Assembly: GCF_018873765.1 (NCBI RefSeq)
Contig: NC_057922.1
Coordinates: 9,499,563-9,563,562, forward strand
Source: Telopea speciosissima
Taxonomy: Eukaryota; Streptophyta; Magnoliopsida; Proteales; Proteaceae
Length of the DNA stretch: 64,000 bases
Direction of reading: 5' to 3'
In this document: in pieces, positions 38,001-47,111 of the stretch
Layout: every line of letters begins with the position of its first letter
How positions within the stretch are numbered: position 1 is the first letter of the stretch
The notes under the pieces: generated by a model
Databases searched by the model: none
What the model was told of the DNA's origin: nothing
Seen by the model: only the letters and a program-made list of their open reading frames with translations
Translations under genes and position numbers: made by a program

Positions 38001-41000
38001 ATGGAAATGTTCGAAGCAAGGTCTGAGGTGCCTTTTGGTGTGCAGAGGCTAGTATCGTGTCCAAAGGACATGCACACCAGACAATGGTGGGGGGGTTTCT
38101 AGTTGAAGTGTACTTGTTCAAAGGAGTCATCTTCTCCTCCTTTCACTGTAATAAAGGAAGGTAAAGGGTCAGCTGCTAAGACCTCAACACATATTCTCGC
38201 AAACGCCATGTGGTCTTTCTTCATAGTTCTGACATCAGAAAAAGGGGGGGGGTTCCCATAACAGATCCCACAGTACTTCGGCCTTTAGTGCACTAGTAGT
38301 GGAGTGGGAGACCTGGTAGGGAAACCCAGAGAGGAATAGAAGACAGGTCAACTCGCTAGAGTTGGAGCTGATAGTGCCATTGACGTAGGAAGATGGGTTT
38401 CTTCCCAACTTGCCACAGGCCACCTTCAAGAGCACGAACCTTGTCGAGATCCTCAAAGAATTTGAAGATAAAGAACCCATTGTCTAGAAGAATAATATCA
38501 AGATTTTCATGGGCACGCCATTGCTTGGAGAGGGAGAGTTTGACAATATGGAATGGGGGTCTTGAGCCACGGAAGTGCCCAACGAAACAGTTTTCCCAGA
38601 GTTTAGCTTCATCTTCAAGGAAGGTAGGAGGACAAAGAGCAATTTTGGAGGAACCAACAGTGGAAGGGGCAATGAAGTGGAGGGGTAGGCCTTCAAACGA
38701 GGTAGCAAGGGCAAGATTGAAAAGAGACTCCATTGAGAAGGAGGTGGAGCAGCAGGGGGAGGGGGGAGGGGGGAGGGGCCGGTGGAGGAAAGGTGGAAAT
38801 CCTAGGGGATAATGGCATACCCCCAGATAGACGGGATGAAGAGAGAAGCGAAGATTTTAGACCGGCCAGGATGGTCGATGATCAAGAAAAACCATAGCAG
38901 CAGTAGTCGCCAGCTTCAAGCACTCAAAAACCCTAAAGGAAAAAATATGAAAGCTCATTTAATGCAACCACAACCAAGAATTTGCCTTGTTCTAGTATGA
39001 GGTGGTTATTGGCCTTTGTTTTTTATGTTTTGGGTTGTAATGGGTTCAATTGTAAAGCCCAAACGTTTCGTCCCAAGCGGGGTGGGGAACTCATCCCTAT
39101 CTCAACTTCCCCCTAGCGCTAACCCTGCCCTTGCGGGCTGTTCGCTCTTTGAATCAAAGTAGAGTAGGTTTGCTACTTTCTCAAATTTTCTCTGATCCTC
39201 GCCCACCCATGTGAAAACACCATCACGTGGCACCAAACACTTGAACTCCGTACTCTGATACCAAGTTGTAACTCATAGTAGGAAGAGTCGAGACTGTAGG
39301 GAGAGAAGAAGAATAATTCAGAAGAGTGGATTGTAGTGAGTACGATCTCGCCTCGGCCAGTTTTAGTAAAGACTGTTTTAAACTAAAATACCAGATATAC
39401 TGTTACCAAACATGTAATGACCCCAAACTCGGACATGGTATAAAGTCTGCCCTCACGGGCATTGATCAGAAATCACCTTTCACATTTGTATAAATAACTA
39501 TCCAACGGAAGACTTAACACTACTAGAGTTGGGATATATATAACACTGGTGGCAATTAAACAATTATTACAAAGCTCTTGTGAATTTGAACTTTATTGCA
39601 AAACATGTTCTTTCTCTTTCTCACATCATAACTCTTACTGTTCACAAACGTTTCTCTCAATGCTGTTCCCTAGGTTGGTGCACCATGTACACTCACAACC
39701 CAAAGAGTTTGGAGTTGTACAAACCTCTCCTCTGAACTCATCATCTAAAAAGAATATTTATAACAGGGATGAGCATAATACAGACAAATGCTCATGTGCA
39801 TCTTTAACAGTGTACAAATAAGAATACTACGTTTTATTGTTGGATTAGATCTTAAGTCATTATTGTGAAATACCATTTATGCACATACAGTTGAGGTTAG
39901 CCTGGCCTCATGTCATCTATTCAACTCTTTATCCCAGTACTGCACCCCGGGAGAGGAATGCCTCGGCTTGTACTCGTACTTGTGTTTTCGTAGTCCCAAA
40001 GGTTGGCTCGTAGTCTCGAAGGATAACTCGTAGTCCCAAAGGATAGCTTGTAAAAAACCTCATCCAGTACCTAACCCCCTAGTGGAAAGGGATGGTATTC
40101 ACAGGGTCATGTTCTCTTAATATCACTATTACCAATCTCAAACACTTGATTCACCTAACTCGTACACAACTTGTCATGTAACATCTCAACATAAACTTCT
40201 AATCATAATGCATTTCATATACTATCAACATACATTTACAACTCCTGTATACAAGGTAAACATTCAATAATTCACATCATGCTCATTAACTAATTAACAT
40301 TTCATAAGAGAACCAAAATTATGGTTATACAATCCAAACTACTAAACCAGCACTTGTAACAATTCACAATAAACAATGATACAAATATACACATACACCA
40401 AATAGTCATTCTATTATACAAATACAAGCATGATTCCTTCACCTTGTTTCTTCTTAACACATATACTATCACACTCACTAGCGCTTGAGAAAATAGATAT
40501 TCCTACATGTACAAGTAGCTAACATTAATATTGACAACATTACAGTAGCTAAAACAGTGCCCAGAGTTTTGCTGGTGAGCTTGTTTTTCTCCTATTTTGA
40601 CTTGGATTTAGACACATTTAGAAGCGGGAATTGGGATAATCCTATTTGTATATAAATGATAGTTTTATGAGTCTAGTTTCAAACAAAACTTGAGTCATTC
40701 AATTCAGAGTTGAAACGAGGGAGATATGCCCTCTAGACTACCCAAAGGTCAATCTTCCAGAACCAGAAAACTCAAACTAAAATAAAGGTTTTGAATGGGG
40801 TTTAAACCTCATCTTTTTGAAGCATTCTGATGGGGTTTTGAACCCTTTTAAAAACAAACTATAACACTAATAAATTAATTAATTTATTCCTAATTCAAGA
40901 TTAACAGATCAGGTTAAGAAAGTCAAGAGAACTCACTTTGAAGGTTCTCCTCCACTCAAAATCTCCTTTCAATTTGAAGTTCCAGCATCACAGTGAATCA

Positions 41001-44000
41001 GTATCCTCAATTGATACTCCCTTTGAAGCAATAACCTAACAAATTCTCAATACTCATCCACCACTTAAATCCATTATTGAAACTTATTGAAATTCTGAAC
41101 TTGTACATACCTTAAGAATACTATATACAACATGATTTGCTCTTCTATCCTCTCCCAATTTCACAAGTCCAGAACTAAATCCACAACCACGATTCACTCT
41201 CCTAGTTTCTTAGTTCAACAATCCAAATCAAAACAATCGATTCCTCTTAGTCTAGCTTAGAAAAGCTTACTAGGTACTATCTCAACTCACTAATCTAATT
41301 TTGGTTTAATTATTTCAACTAAGCCGTTTACTAACTTAGATTAATTAGACTAATAGTACACCATTTACCTTGTCAAACTTAGCTAATAGAATATTTGACA
41401 GTTACTAGTCAAGCACATGACACCTTGTTGCCACCTCCTCCTTACCTTACTATGTGGCTGAGTTCCTATTGCCACCACCACCTTGGCCTTGCAAATGGTG
41501 GCTGTCCACTACCATGCAACCACCTCCTTTCCTATGCATATGGTGGCAGTCCACTTCCGTGCCACCACCTTCTTTCCTACTCATGTGGCTGCCACCACCA
41601 CGTTTCCCATGCACATGGTGGCGGCATCACCACATGAAACCATGTAGACCAATCCTAATCAGCCACCACTAAATATCCACTAAGTTAATTAATTCCTTCT
41701 TAGTCTAAATAATGCTAATTACACTAGAAAACTATGGTTAGTTCTAAGCTGCCACCTCCTACTTCATTATTCACATAATAAAAATAAATCAAATATACTC
41801 AATTAAATCCTATTAAAATAAGGGTAATTTACACATACCACCCCTGAGGTTTGACGAAAGGATGATTTTACCCCCTAGTTTTGGAAAATTCTGCGTACCC
41901 CCCTGAGGTTTACAAACGGTAACAAATAAACCCATTCCGTTAGTTTTTGACTAACACTGTTAAAATCAAAAGGTAAAGTGACAAAAATGCCCCTTCAAGG
42001 AAAAAAAAAAAAAACCTGCAACTCATTTTCCCCAAATCGATTGGGGAAGATGAGTTACAGGTATCCCCATCGATTGCTCCATCCATGGCTTCTAATGGAA
42101 CATCTCCGGTGAGCTTCCCTGCACTGTCACTCATCTTAAAGATCTCCACTCCATTAAGCATTGAATCGTAGCATTTAGACTTCAACGAAACCGCCGGATG
42201 CATTGCCAACCAGAGCTCCTGTGTTAGTCATGTCCAGCAAGGCCTCCTCCGATCAGTGGTGGATGAACTATCTCGAAAACTCGTACACATGCCCAAGCAA
42301 GGCCTCCTCCGATCAGTGGACCAGCCCAGTACACCCAATGGTTTGTCCATGTCCAGCTCACCAACGCCGGTCCGAAAGAGACAGTCGGGTTCATCGACGC
42401 CCCATCGAAAGCTCCATCGGCCAAAATGTTGGCTCCCACAATGAAACCAATCGCTAAGGGTGCTATAGTCCCTAAGCTTCCCTTCTTTGGGTCCACCGCC
42501 GTTGCATACACTGTGTACACCAGCCCAAAGGTCATCACTATCTTGAAAACAAACGCGTTCCACACCCCAACCCCTGACGACAATGAAAACGCTGATGTTC
42601 ATAAACATAAACACAAAATCTCCTCTTTATCTTCCGTTTTCAAAGCTAGAATGTTTTAAGTTAAAAAAAAACAATGGAAATCGAAAACTAACCATGCCGC
42701 CGGTGGCAAACTTGAGAAGCAAGCAGGCGACGGTGGAGCCTAGAAGCTGAGTGATCCAGTATAGAATACCATGGAGGAGAGTGATGTTACCACCGACGAA
42801 AGCTCCAAATGTGACAGCAGGGTTAACGTGGCCACCAGAGATGTTAGCTCCGACGGAGACAGCAACGAAAAGACCAAAAGCATGAGCCAAAGCGGCGGCC
42901 ACGAGACCGGCAGGGGTGGATGAACCATTGTTAGTGAGCTTGTTGAAGGCCATGCCAGAACCCTCGCCTGTGAAGACGAAAATGAGTGTGCATATGAACT
43001 CGGCCAACGCGGCCTTCAAAGCGTCCGAGTGAGTCGCTTCCTCGGGTCCACCCTTTGAGATCCTAGAGATCGACATCTTCGATCACTGGTCAGACGATCA
43101 AACGACACTTCTAGCTGCACAGGGACTGAAGAAACGGAGAGTCGATTGATCTCAAAACTCGCTCTTTCGTTGCAAGCAGGATCTGATCTCCACATTTCTT
43201 CCTCGTTAGCCTACTTATATTGCGTGACCAAGCCTATTCTTCACTGCCTATAGCCAGTTTCCCAGTCAAACCGATCGACACCAAAAAGCAAATGGAGAAG
43301 GTGCAGAACTGCACTTCTGCACCGCACTGGAACTCTGGTTGGCAATGCGTCCGGCGGTTTCGTTGAAGTCTGAATACTATGATTCAATGCTTAATGGAGT
43401 GGAGATCTTTAAGATGAGTGACAGTGCAGGGAAGCTCACCGGAGATGTTCCATTAGAAGCCATGGATGGAGCCTGTAACTCATCTTCCCAAATCGATTTG
43501 GGGAAGATGAGTTGCAAGTTTTTTTTTTTTTTCTTCTTTAAGGGACATTTTTGTCACTTTACCTTTTGATTTTAACAGTATTAGTCATAAACTGACGGAA
43601 TGGGTTTATTTGTTACTGTTTGTAAACCTTAGGGGGGTACGCAGAATTTTCCAAAACTGGGGGGTAAAATCATCCTTTCGTCAAACCTCAGGGGTGGTAT
43701 GTGTAAATTACCCTTAAAATAATTATAAAATAATATACCTTACATTTTTATAATATAAAATATTATGCTACTCAATAAAATAATATATTAAATCAAAATA
43801 TTGAGCATTGTATATTTACATTTTTATGCCATTGATCAAGCTCCAAAATTACAATTATGCCACTGCTCATGTTCAGATGTTTTCTTCGACATAGTATTTC
43901 CTGAAAGAAATTTATGAAAGTTTCTATTGTCAATGCAGTTGAAGAGATTAGAGCTGAAGCTGAAGCAGTTTGCAGAGGTGGAAACCTTGTTGATGAAAGA

Positions 44001-44412
44001 ATGCGAACAGGTGGAGAGGACAAGGCAGAGGCTTGTGGCTGAACGGGTTCGAATTATCTCAACCCGACTTGGACCTGCTGGAACATCTAATACTATCCTA
44101 CCAGGTGCTAGTGGTGGTGTTGTGGCAAGTAGTAGTGCTGTTAACAACAGACCACAACTTATATCAGCACCACCTGCACAGGCAAACATCCCAGCATATG
44201 GGAACAATCAACCGAGCCATCCACATATGTCCTTCATGCCACGGCCACAAATGTTTGCATATGGACCTCGATTACCCCTCTCTGCAATTCATCCCTCTTC
44301 ATCGGCCCCTTCAAGTAGTGTCATGTTCACTTCTGCTCCAGGTGCAGCCCCCCCGACCCTTACTCATCCCATGTTAAGACCTGTATCTGGGACTAACACC
44401 AACGTAGGTTGA
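20081..44412 (+). CDS. SWI3C: SWI/SNF chromatin-remodelling subunit SWI3C (9 exons over 24.3 kb)
   Basis: Exons: 20081-20108, 20224-20808, 20910-21445, 27513-27876, 27975-28033, 32418-32560, 32865-32938, 33022-33206, 43939-44412; all GT-AG, giving 815 aa. After a basic KWKKRKR stretch and an acidic run come the SWIRM domain (about 205-288, [17 protein letters not shown]), a ZZ zinc finger (about 364-411, Cys pairs including CSDC), a SANT domain (about 422-469, [15 protein letters not shown]) and a C-terminal coiled coil (about 635-690, [20 protein letters not shown]). Order and text match Arabidopsis SWI3C (CHB3). Family knowledge: SWI3C pairs with the BRM ATPase in BAF-type complexes that move nucleosomes in the nucleus. 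Introns 3 (6.1 kb), 5 (4.4 kb) and 8 (10.7 kb) are swollen by transposons. Intron 3 splits the ZZ finger. The ATG at 20081 is chosen because exon 1 splices in frame to the conserved KWKK region. Confidence 0.95.
21866..23862 (+). mobile_element. RTE-type LINE, 5'-truncated and mutated, in SWI3C intron 3
   Basis: Sense-strand reverse transcriptase remnants. One frame gives the fingers region ([20 protein letters not shown], then NEWRR-like and NNYRSI-like blocks). After a frame shift comes [12 protein letters not shown], then [16 protein letters not shown] and the catalytic FADD (in [11 protein letters not shown]), and later RLRWYGHIQ near the C-terminus. The 3' end is 'GACCCCATTAAGTTGGGATA' followed by GTTGTTGTTGTT, the short-repeat tail typical of RTE elements. 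The endonuclease domain is missing. Stops at 22033, 22555 and 23361 break the frame. Confidence 0.88.
23930..26165 (-). mobile_element. L1-type LINE 3' remnant (RNase H-like end), antisense in SWI3C intron 3, with tandem duplication
   Basis: Read on the minus strand, this gives the closing part of a plant L1-type polyprotein: [15 protein letters not shown], then KLNNDGSSL (the start of the RNase H-like domain), [14 protein letters not shown] and [12 protein letters not shown]. About 355 bases are duplicated in tandem: 24337-24692 and 24693-26163, both beginning 'CCAGTGGAGGGCTCCACAG'. The second copy is split by a hAT-like insertion at 24955. It lies opposite to the RTE element beside it. Confidence 0.7.
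24955..26095. mobile_element. hAT-like element (1141 bp) in the duplicated LINE remnant
   Basis: The same end type as the element at 9916: AGGATGTAAACGGAT at the left and the complement of AGGGACGTCAACGGAT at the right. TATCCCAAAT is repeated at 24945-24954 and 26096-26105, so the target duplication is 8-10 bases with an ambiguous edge. The interior has no transposase. Because it cuts only one of two tandem LINE copies, its empty site can be read directly in the other copy. Confidence 0.75.
26659..27218. mobile_element. hAT element (560 bp) in SWI3C intron 3
   Basis: The inverted ends CATAGTTGTCA and TGACAACTATG are perfect. The flanks CTATTCAC and CTACCCAC look like an aged 8-bp target duplication (two mismatches). 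The same ends occur on the 113-bp element at 28858. An inverted pair of SINEs is nested inside at 26774-26981. Confidence 0.75.
26774..26981. repeat. Inverted pair of Au-type SINEs
   Basis: An antisense SINE tail (26774-26848, with GGGTCTGGGAGGGGC and CAGCCTTACCCC) is followed by a sense copy (about 26855-26981) that ends in its complement (GGGGTAAGG, then GCCCCTCCCAGACCC). The sense copy still has a B-box-like GGTTCGAAAC. The arms could pair over about 75 bases. The copies lie inside the hAT element at 26659. Confidence 0.7.
28858..28970. mobile_element. hAT MITE (113 bp) in SWI3C intron 5
   Basis: Perfect 11-bp ends CATAGTTGTCA / TGACAACTATG. The flanks ATGCTAAG (28850-28857) and ATGCTTAG (28971-28978) are an 8-bp target duplication with one change. 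It is a short relative of the element at 26659. Confidence 0.85.
29510..30480. repeat. Probable retroelement debris with a 105-bp tandem duplication, SWI3C intron 5
   Basis: T-rich sequence at 29640-29880 has the look of an LTR, but ends and primer site are not visible. From about 30064 the phrase 'GGTTCTCTGTTCTGTCCGTT' followed by CAGCAATACCCACAGTCAGT is repeated about 105 bases later (30167 on). The protein-like frames here are chance. Confidence 0.35.
31046..31080. repeat. Short perfect hairpin in SWI3C intron 5
   Basis: TTTTTACTATTTT and its complement AAAATAGTAAAAA are separated by about seven bases. No T-run terminator context or known function. Confidence 0.6.
32629..32658 (+). repeat. 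G-quadruplex-type G tracts in SWI3C intron 6
   Basis: Five runs of five or more G separated by single A residues, on the sense strand, 70 bases after the exon 6 donor and directly after CT and T runs. Such a stretch could fold as an RNA quadruplex in the pre-mRNA. Confidence 0.75.
33582..35604 (-). mobile_element. RTE-type LINE, second copy, antisense in SWI3C intron 8
   Basis: The reverse complement of this stretch matches the copy at 21866 throughout: [52 protein letters not shown] and RLRWYGHV. It ends in the same '(CCCCATTAAGTTGGGATAAG)' and TTG-repeat tail, seen here as CAACAACAAC at 33582 on the plus strand. It is broken by stops and shifts and is 5'-truncated, starting a little further downstream than copy 1. 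Flanking target duplications were not found. Confidence 0.85.
36600..38860 (-). mobile_element. L1-type LINE: ORF1 (DUF4283 and zinc knuckle) and start of endonuclease, antisense in SWI3C intron 8
   Basis: On the minus strand, in order: a DUF4283-like region (38734 to about 38240, with [19 protein letters not shown]), a CCHC zinc knuckle (about 38085-38038, [14 protein letters not shown]), a Ser/Pro-rich linker, then the start of an AP-endonuclease, [13 protein letters not shown] (about 36950-36910), continuing to an IWVLWDP motif near 36840. This is the gene order of plant L1-type elements. The reverse transcriptase part is missing at the 3' side, and several shifts and stops show it is inactive. 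Confidence 0.75.
39040..41390. mobile_element. Probable LTR-retrotransposon debris in SWI3C intron 8
   Basis: The plus-strand string CTCTGATACCAA at 39253-39264 is the complement of TTGGTATCAGAG, the primer-binding site paired with initiator tRNA-Met. It lies two bases from TGTAAC at 39267, which would be the end of a minus-strand LTR. A second LTR-like start, TGTAATGACCCCAAACTCGG, occurs at about 39413. No gag or pol sequence and no second LTR were found, so limits are guesses. Confidence 0.4.
39985..40055. repeat. 23-bp tandem repeat
   Basis: Three diverged copies of 'CTCGTAGTCCCAAAGGATAG', inside the LTR-like sequence. Confidence 0.7.
41405..41640. repeat. Minisatellite of about 62-66-bp units
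   Basis: Three to four diverged copies rich in GCCACCACC and ATGGTGGC, which can also pair with each other. The open frames across it are repeat artefacts. Confidence 0.55.
42060..42215 (-). pseudogene. CrRLK1L receptor-kinase fragment, left arm
   Basis: Minus-strand frame [20 protein letters not shown] followed by [16 protein letters not shown]. This matches the end of the malectin-like ectodomain of FERONIA-type receptor kinases ('[13 protein letters not shown]'). It is part of the inverted arm, with an identical partner at 43333-43473. Confidence 0.7.
42224..43076 (-). pseudogene. Captured tonoplast aquaporin (TIP1-type), broken
   Basis: Exon 1 (43076-42693, 128 codons) encodes an intact N-terminal half with [12 protein letters not shown], the first NPA loop, and ends at a GT donor. 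The second exon (from about 42598) restarts at [18 protein letters not shown], but the base pair before it is GA rather than AG, so the acceptor seems lost. The second pore motif reads [10 protein letters not shown], with NPT instead of NPA. The C-terminal tail is missing: after PLIGGGLA the frame enters a 60-bp tandem duplication and ends at a stop. A source TIP channel moves water or small solutes across the vacuolar membrane; this copy should not. Upstream, 43077-43250 looks like captured 5' UTR and promoter, with TATAAGTA near 43213-43220. Confidence 0.88.
43333..43473 (+). pseudogene. CrRLK1L receptor-kinase fragment, right arm
   Basis: Plus-strand frame VGNAS-like start, then [19 protein letters not shown] and [18 protein letters not shown]. 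The [13 protein letters not shown] core is better kept here than in the left arm (CYDSML). It is oriented in sense with SWI3C and cannot make a kinase by itself. Confidence 0.72.
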
Positions 44413-47111
44413 CAACTAGAATGGTTTCATACAAAGCTGTCATATAATTATCATGAGTATCACAATATCTTTTTATTTCCATCTAGTCTGAATCAAAATA
44501 ATCAGGGTCAGTTATTTAATAATTAATGTGTGTATCTTCATCGGAAGTACTGTAAATTCTGTGACATGGATTCAATTTGTTCCTCGTTTTATTTTTCTAG
44601 GTTTCTTTACATTGTTATACTCTTTGACTCGATCCTAGTATGAGGAATACTTTGGATAGGATGGGTCTTTAAAAAGAAATCAGAAAAAAAAAAGGTGTTG
44701 GGGGGGGGGGGGGACTTTGAATGGGATGGCCATCCTATCTGTGCCATGCAGATTTCACATGGAAGGATTCCCATTGTACTTCTTTGATTGTGAACAATTT
44801 TTTCTTTTTGGGTCATCTCCTATCGAGGGCCATATGCCACTAGGGGTTGGTGTCCGAGCACAAGGAAGGGCGGTAGGGGGTGTTTGTGTGTGTGTGTGTG
44901 TTAGGGTTGGGGGGGGGGGGGCGCATTACAGAATGTAAACATCTGATGTGGGGGGGGGGGGGCTCTCCCTGGACTTAAGCCAGCACTGTACTGCACTAGC
45001 AGCCACCACCACGGCCAAGAGGCGTTTCCCATAATACACTACGCAAGGTATTTTGACCTCGCATGATTAGCCAAGTTATGTGTTAGTTAACATACTTGCT
45101 ATCTTTCTTAATTATACAAACTTCCACAAAAATAATTTTAAAGAGTTTCCATGGCCATTGCTGATTTTTGTGCTCCATCCAACCTACTAAAACCTGGCAA
45201 TCAGTCCAAATGTTTACGCGTTTGGCTCCAATGACCGTGCTTTTTGCAACTCTTGGAACAACCCCCTTGTTTTGGCGTCCTGTGCACTCTCAGTACCCCT
45301 TTTCCCCCTCTGTTGTAACCCTTGTGGCATTGTGTTGTATTCTCTCCATGGGATGCATGCTAATACACATGAAGGTATTTAATTGAATTAGACTTTGAAA
45401 TTTGACACATGACCAATTTGGACCATTCTAAAGATATCAGCAACTAGAATTACTATTCGCTCTGGCAAATACGAAGCATCTATTCCCTTGGAGGAGATTT
45501 CTTTGGAAAAAAAAAATCCTCTCCAATTCCCTAAAAGTGCAGTGTGGTGCAGTTTGGGGTTGAGAGCTTGACGCCTGACAACACGATAACCATCGGTGCC
45601 AAGCTTGAGAAGAAAAAAAAAAAATGACTCAATCGACCTTGGACTGTTGGATGTCGCGCCTGCCAGGTGTCGACCTCTCAACCCCGAACTGCACCACACT
45701 CGGCAATCAAGGAATTAAAAAGGATTTTAATCCGATTCCTTGTCGAACTGAGAATCTTTTTGAATGGCAGACTAGTTATCTTATTAAGAACATCATCTCA
45801 ATTGTAGATGCTTTCTTGTCCTGCTTGATTACTTATTAAGAAGGCAGGTTGATGATTGTTTTTCATATTTTTAAATATCTTGGGCTCTCTTTGTAAGCTT
45901 CTTGCTTGTTTTGTTAATGAGATTTCTTTGTACCAAAACATTTGGTCAGCAACCTAAGAAGGTGAGGAGGAAACAGTAGGATTAATAATCAGTTTAGCTA
46001 AACAACAGTACAAATATTAGTTGTTAACTTGACAATATGATTAAACCAATTACCAATTGATAAGGTTGTAGTGTATAATCAGTTCATTCCCAACAAATAT
46101 TAGTAGATTTAGCCAACTAAAAGAAACAACACATAAGTAATCTTATTAAAAATATCCTAATCATGTTAACATGCCCACAATTTCTAAAATATGAAAGATG
46201 AAACTAAACAATTAATCATGAAAAAGTTAATTTTACAAATGGGATATAAAAGATGAAAAGCTTACTTTAGAACCTAATCCATTACATATACTAGAATGAG
46301 AATAAACCAAATCCACTATAAGACCAACCCCTTTTCAATTCCTCTAAACGAAAATGAGACAAGAGAAAGGAGTACAAAGGCAAAGACTACATGCAAGAGA
46401 AAAGTAAAACAATATTAGAATGTAAAATGCATCAAATTATCTAATCAGGATATAATTAATTAACTAATAAACCAAAAAATAAAATAAAATAAGGGGAAAA
46501 AAAAGCACAATATATAGTGACAAGAAGAAGAAATAATAAGTACCAAGAAAAGGCGGAAGTTCCGCCCCTAAGATGCGATTGCACGCTCTCATTGGCTACT
46601 GTATGTGCGTGGCTTCTACGCTCCTTCACAAAGAATGCTTTCCCTTAAAAAATATATGAGACTACCCAAAAGTGTGGAGAAAAGGTGCATGTGAGCGTAT
46701 AACACCTTGTCTGATCCATTTTTGTAGCTTGTATTGGATTTAGCCTCAATCAGGGGAATCTGTGGTATCTTTCTTAAAAAGGAAAATTGTATTGTAATCT
46801 TTGGGAGGATGAAAAATTTGTCTTTCTTTTAGTGACTCTTCATTTTTCAACACAAATCAAGGATGAGAATTTCATTATTAATGCCTTAGGTCATAGTATC
46901 AAAAACCTAATATTTGAAAATGAAAATTTGCTTAAGTTTAGTACAACAAAACCTTAATTACATTTTTGGTACAACCCTTTTAAAAAGAAACTTTGATTCC
47001 ACAAATAGAGGATGATGGCAATCTTTGTTCCAATTCTATATAAGTGGTTCTTCAGGAGAATTAAGGATCCTTTCCACCCCAAAGTTCATAGCTTAACTTC
47101 CTCATTATTAT
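44413..47111. other. Convergent intergenic region between SWI3C and the first NRAMP gene
   Basis: Contains the SWI3C 3' UTR and, at its far end, the NRAMP 3' UTR. Three G runs of 11 or more (about 44701, 44909 and 44950) interrupt otherwise ordinary sequence. A foldback element lies at 45525-45716. The short open frames have no recognisable protein. 45900-47000 is AT-rich with nothing seen. Confidence 0.4.
45525..45716. mobile_element. Foldback MITE-like element (192 bp)
   Basis: The arms share GTGTGGTGCAGTTYGGGGTT and GAGAG in inverted orientation, and the outer ends are AATTCC / GGAATT. No clear target duplication was found. Confidence 0.6.

Larger units (their letters stand above)
41822..43713. 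mobile_element. Pack-MULE: Mutator-like element carrying aquaporin and receptor-kinase fragments (copy 2)
   Basis: Inverted arms of 394 bp (41822-42215) and 381 bp (43333-43713), visibly well over 90 percent alike, begin GGGTAATTTACACATACC at both ends. TTAAAATAA is a perfect 9-bp target duplication (41813-41821 and 43714-43722). The outer 200 bp of each arm match the element at 18227. The inner half of each arm holds a CrRLK1L receptor-kinase fragment. Between the arms is an antisense aquaporin gene. No transposase is present, so movement would depend on another copy. The right arm lacks 15 bases present in the left, near 43473. The high arm identity and perfect duplication suggest a fairly recent insertion into SWI3C intron 8. 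Confidence 0.9.

Noticed and set aside
42224-43076. A functional aquaporin gene inside SWI3C
   Set aside because: Missing acceptor AG, NPT in the second pore loop, lost C-terminus and location inside a transposon argue for a captured pseudogene.
44717-44938. A 73-codon plus-strand frame beyond SWI3C
   Set aside because: Made of G runs and a GTGT repeat; no protein-like composition and lies after the SWI3C stop.
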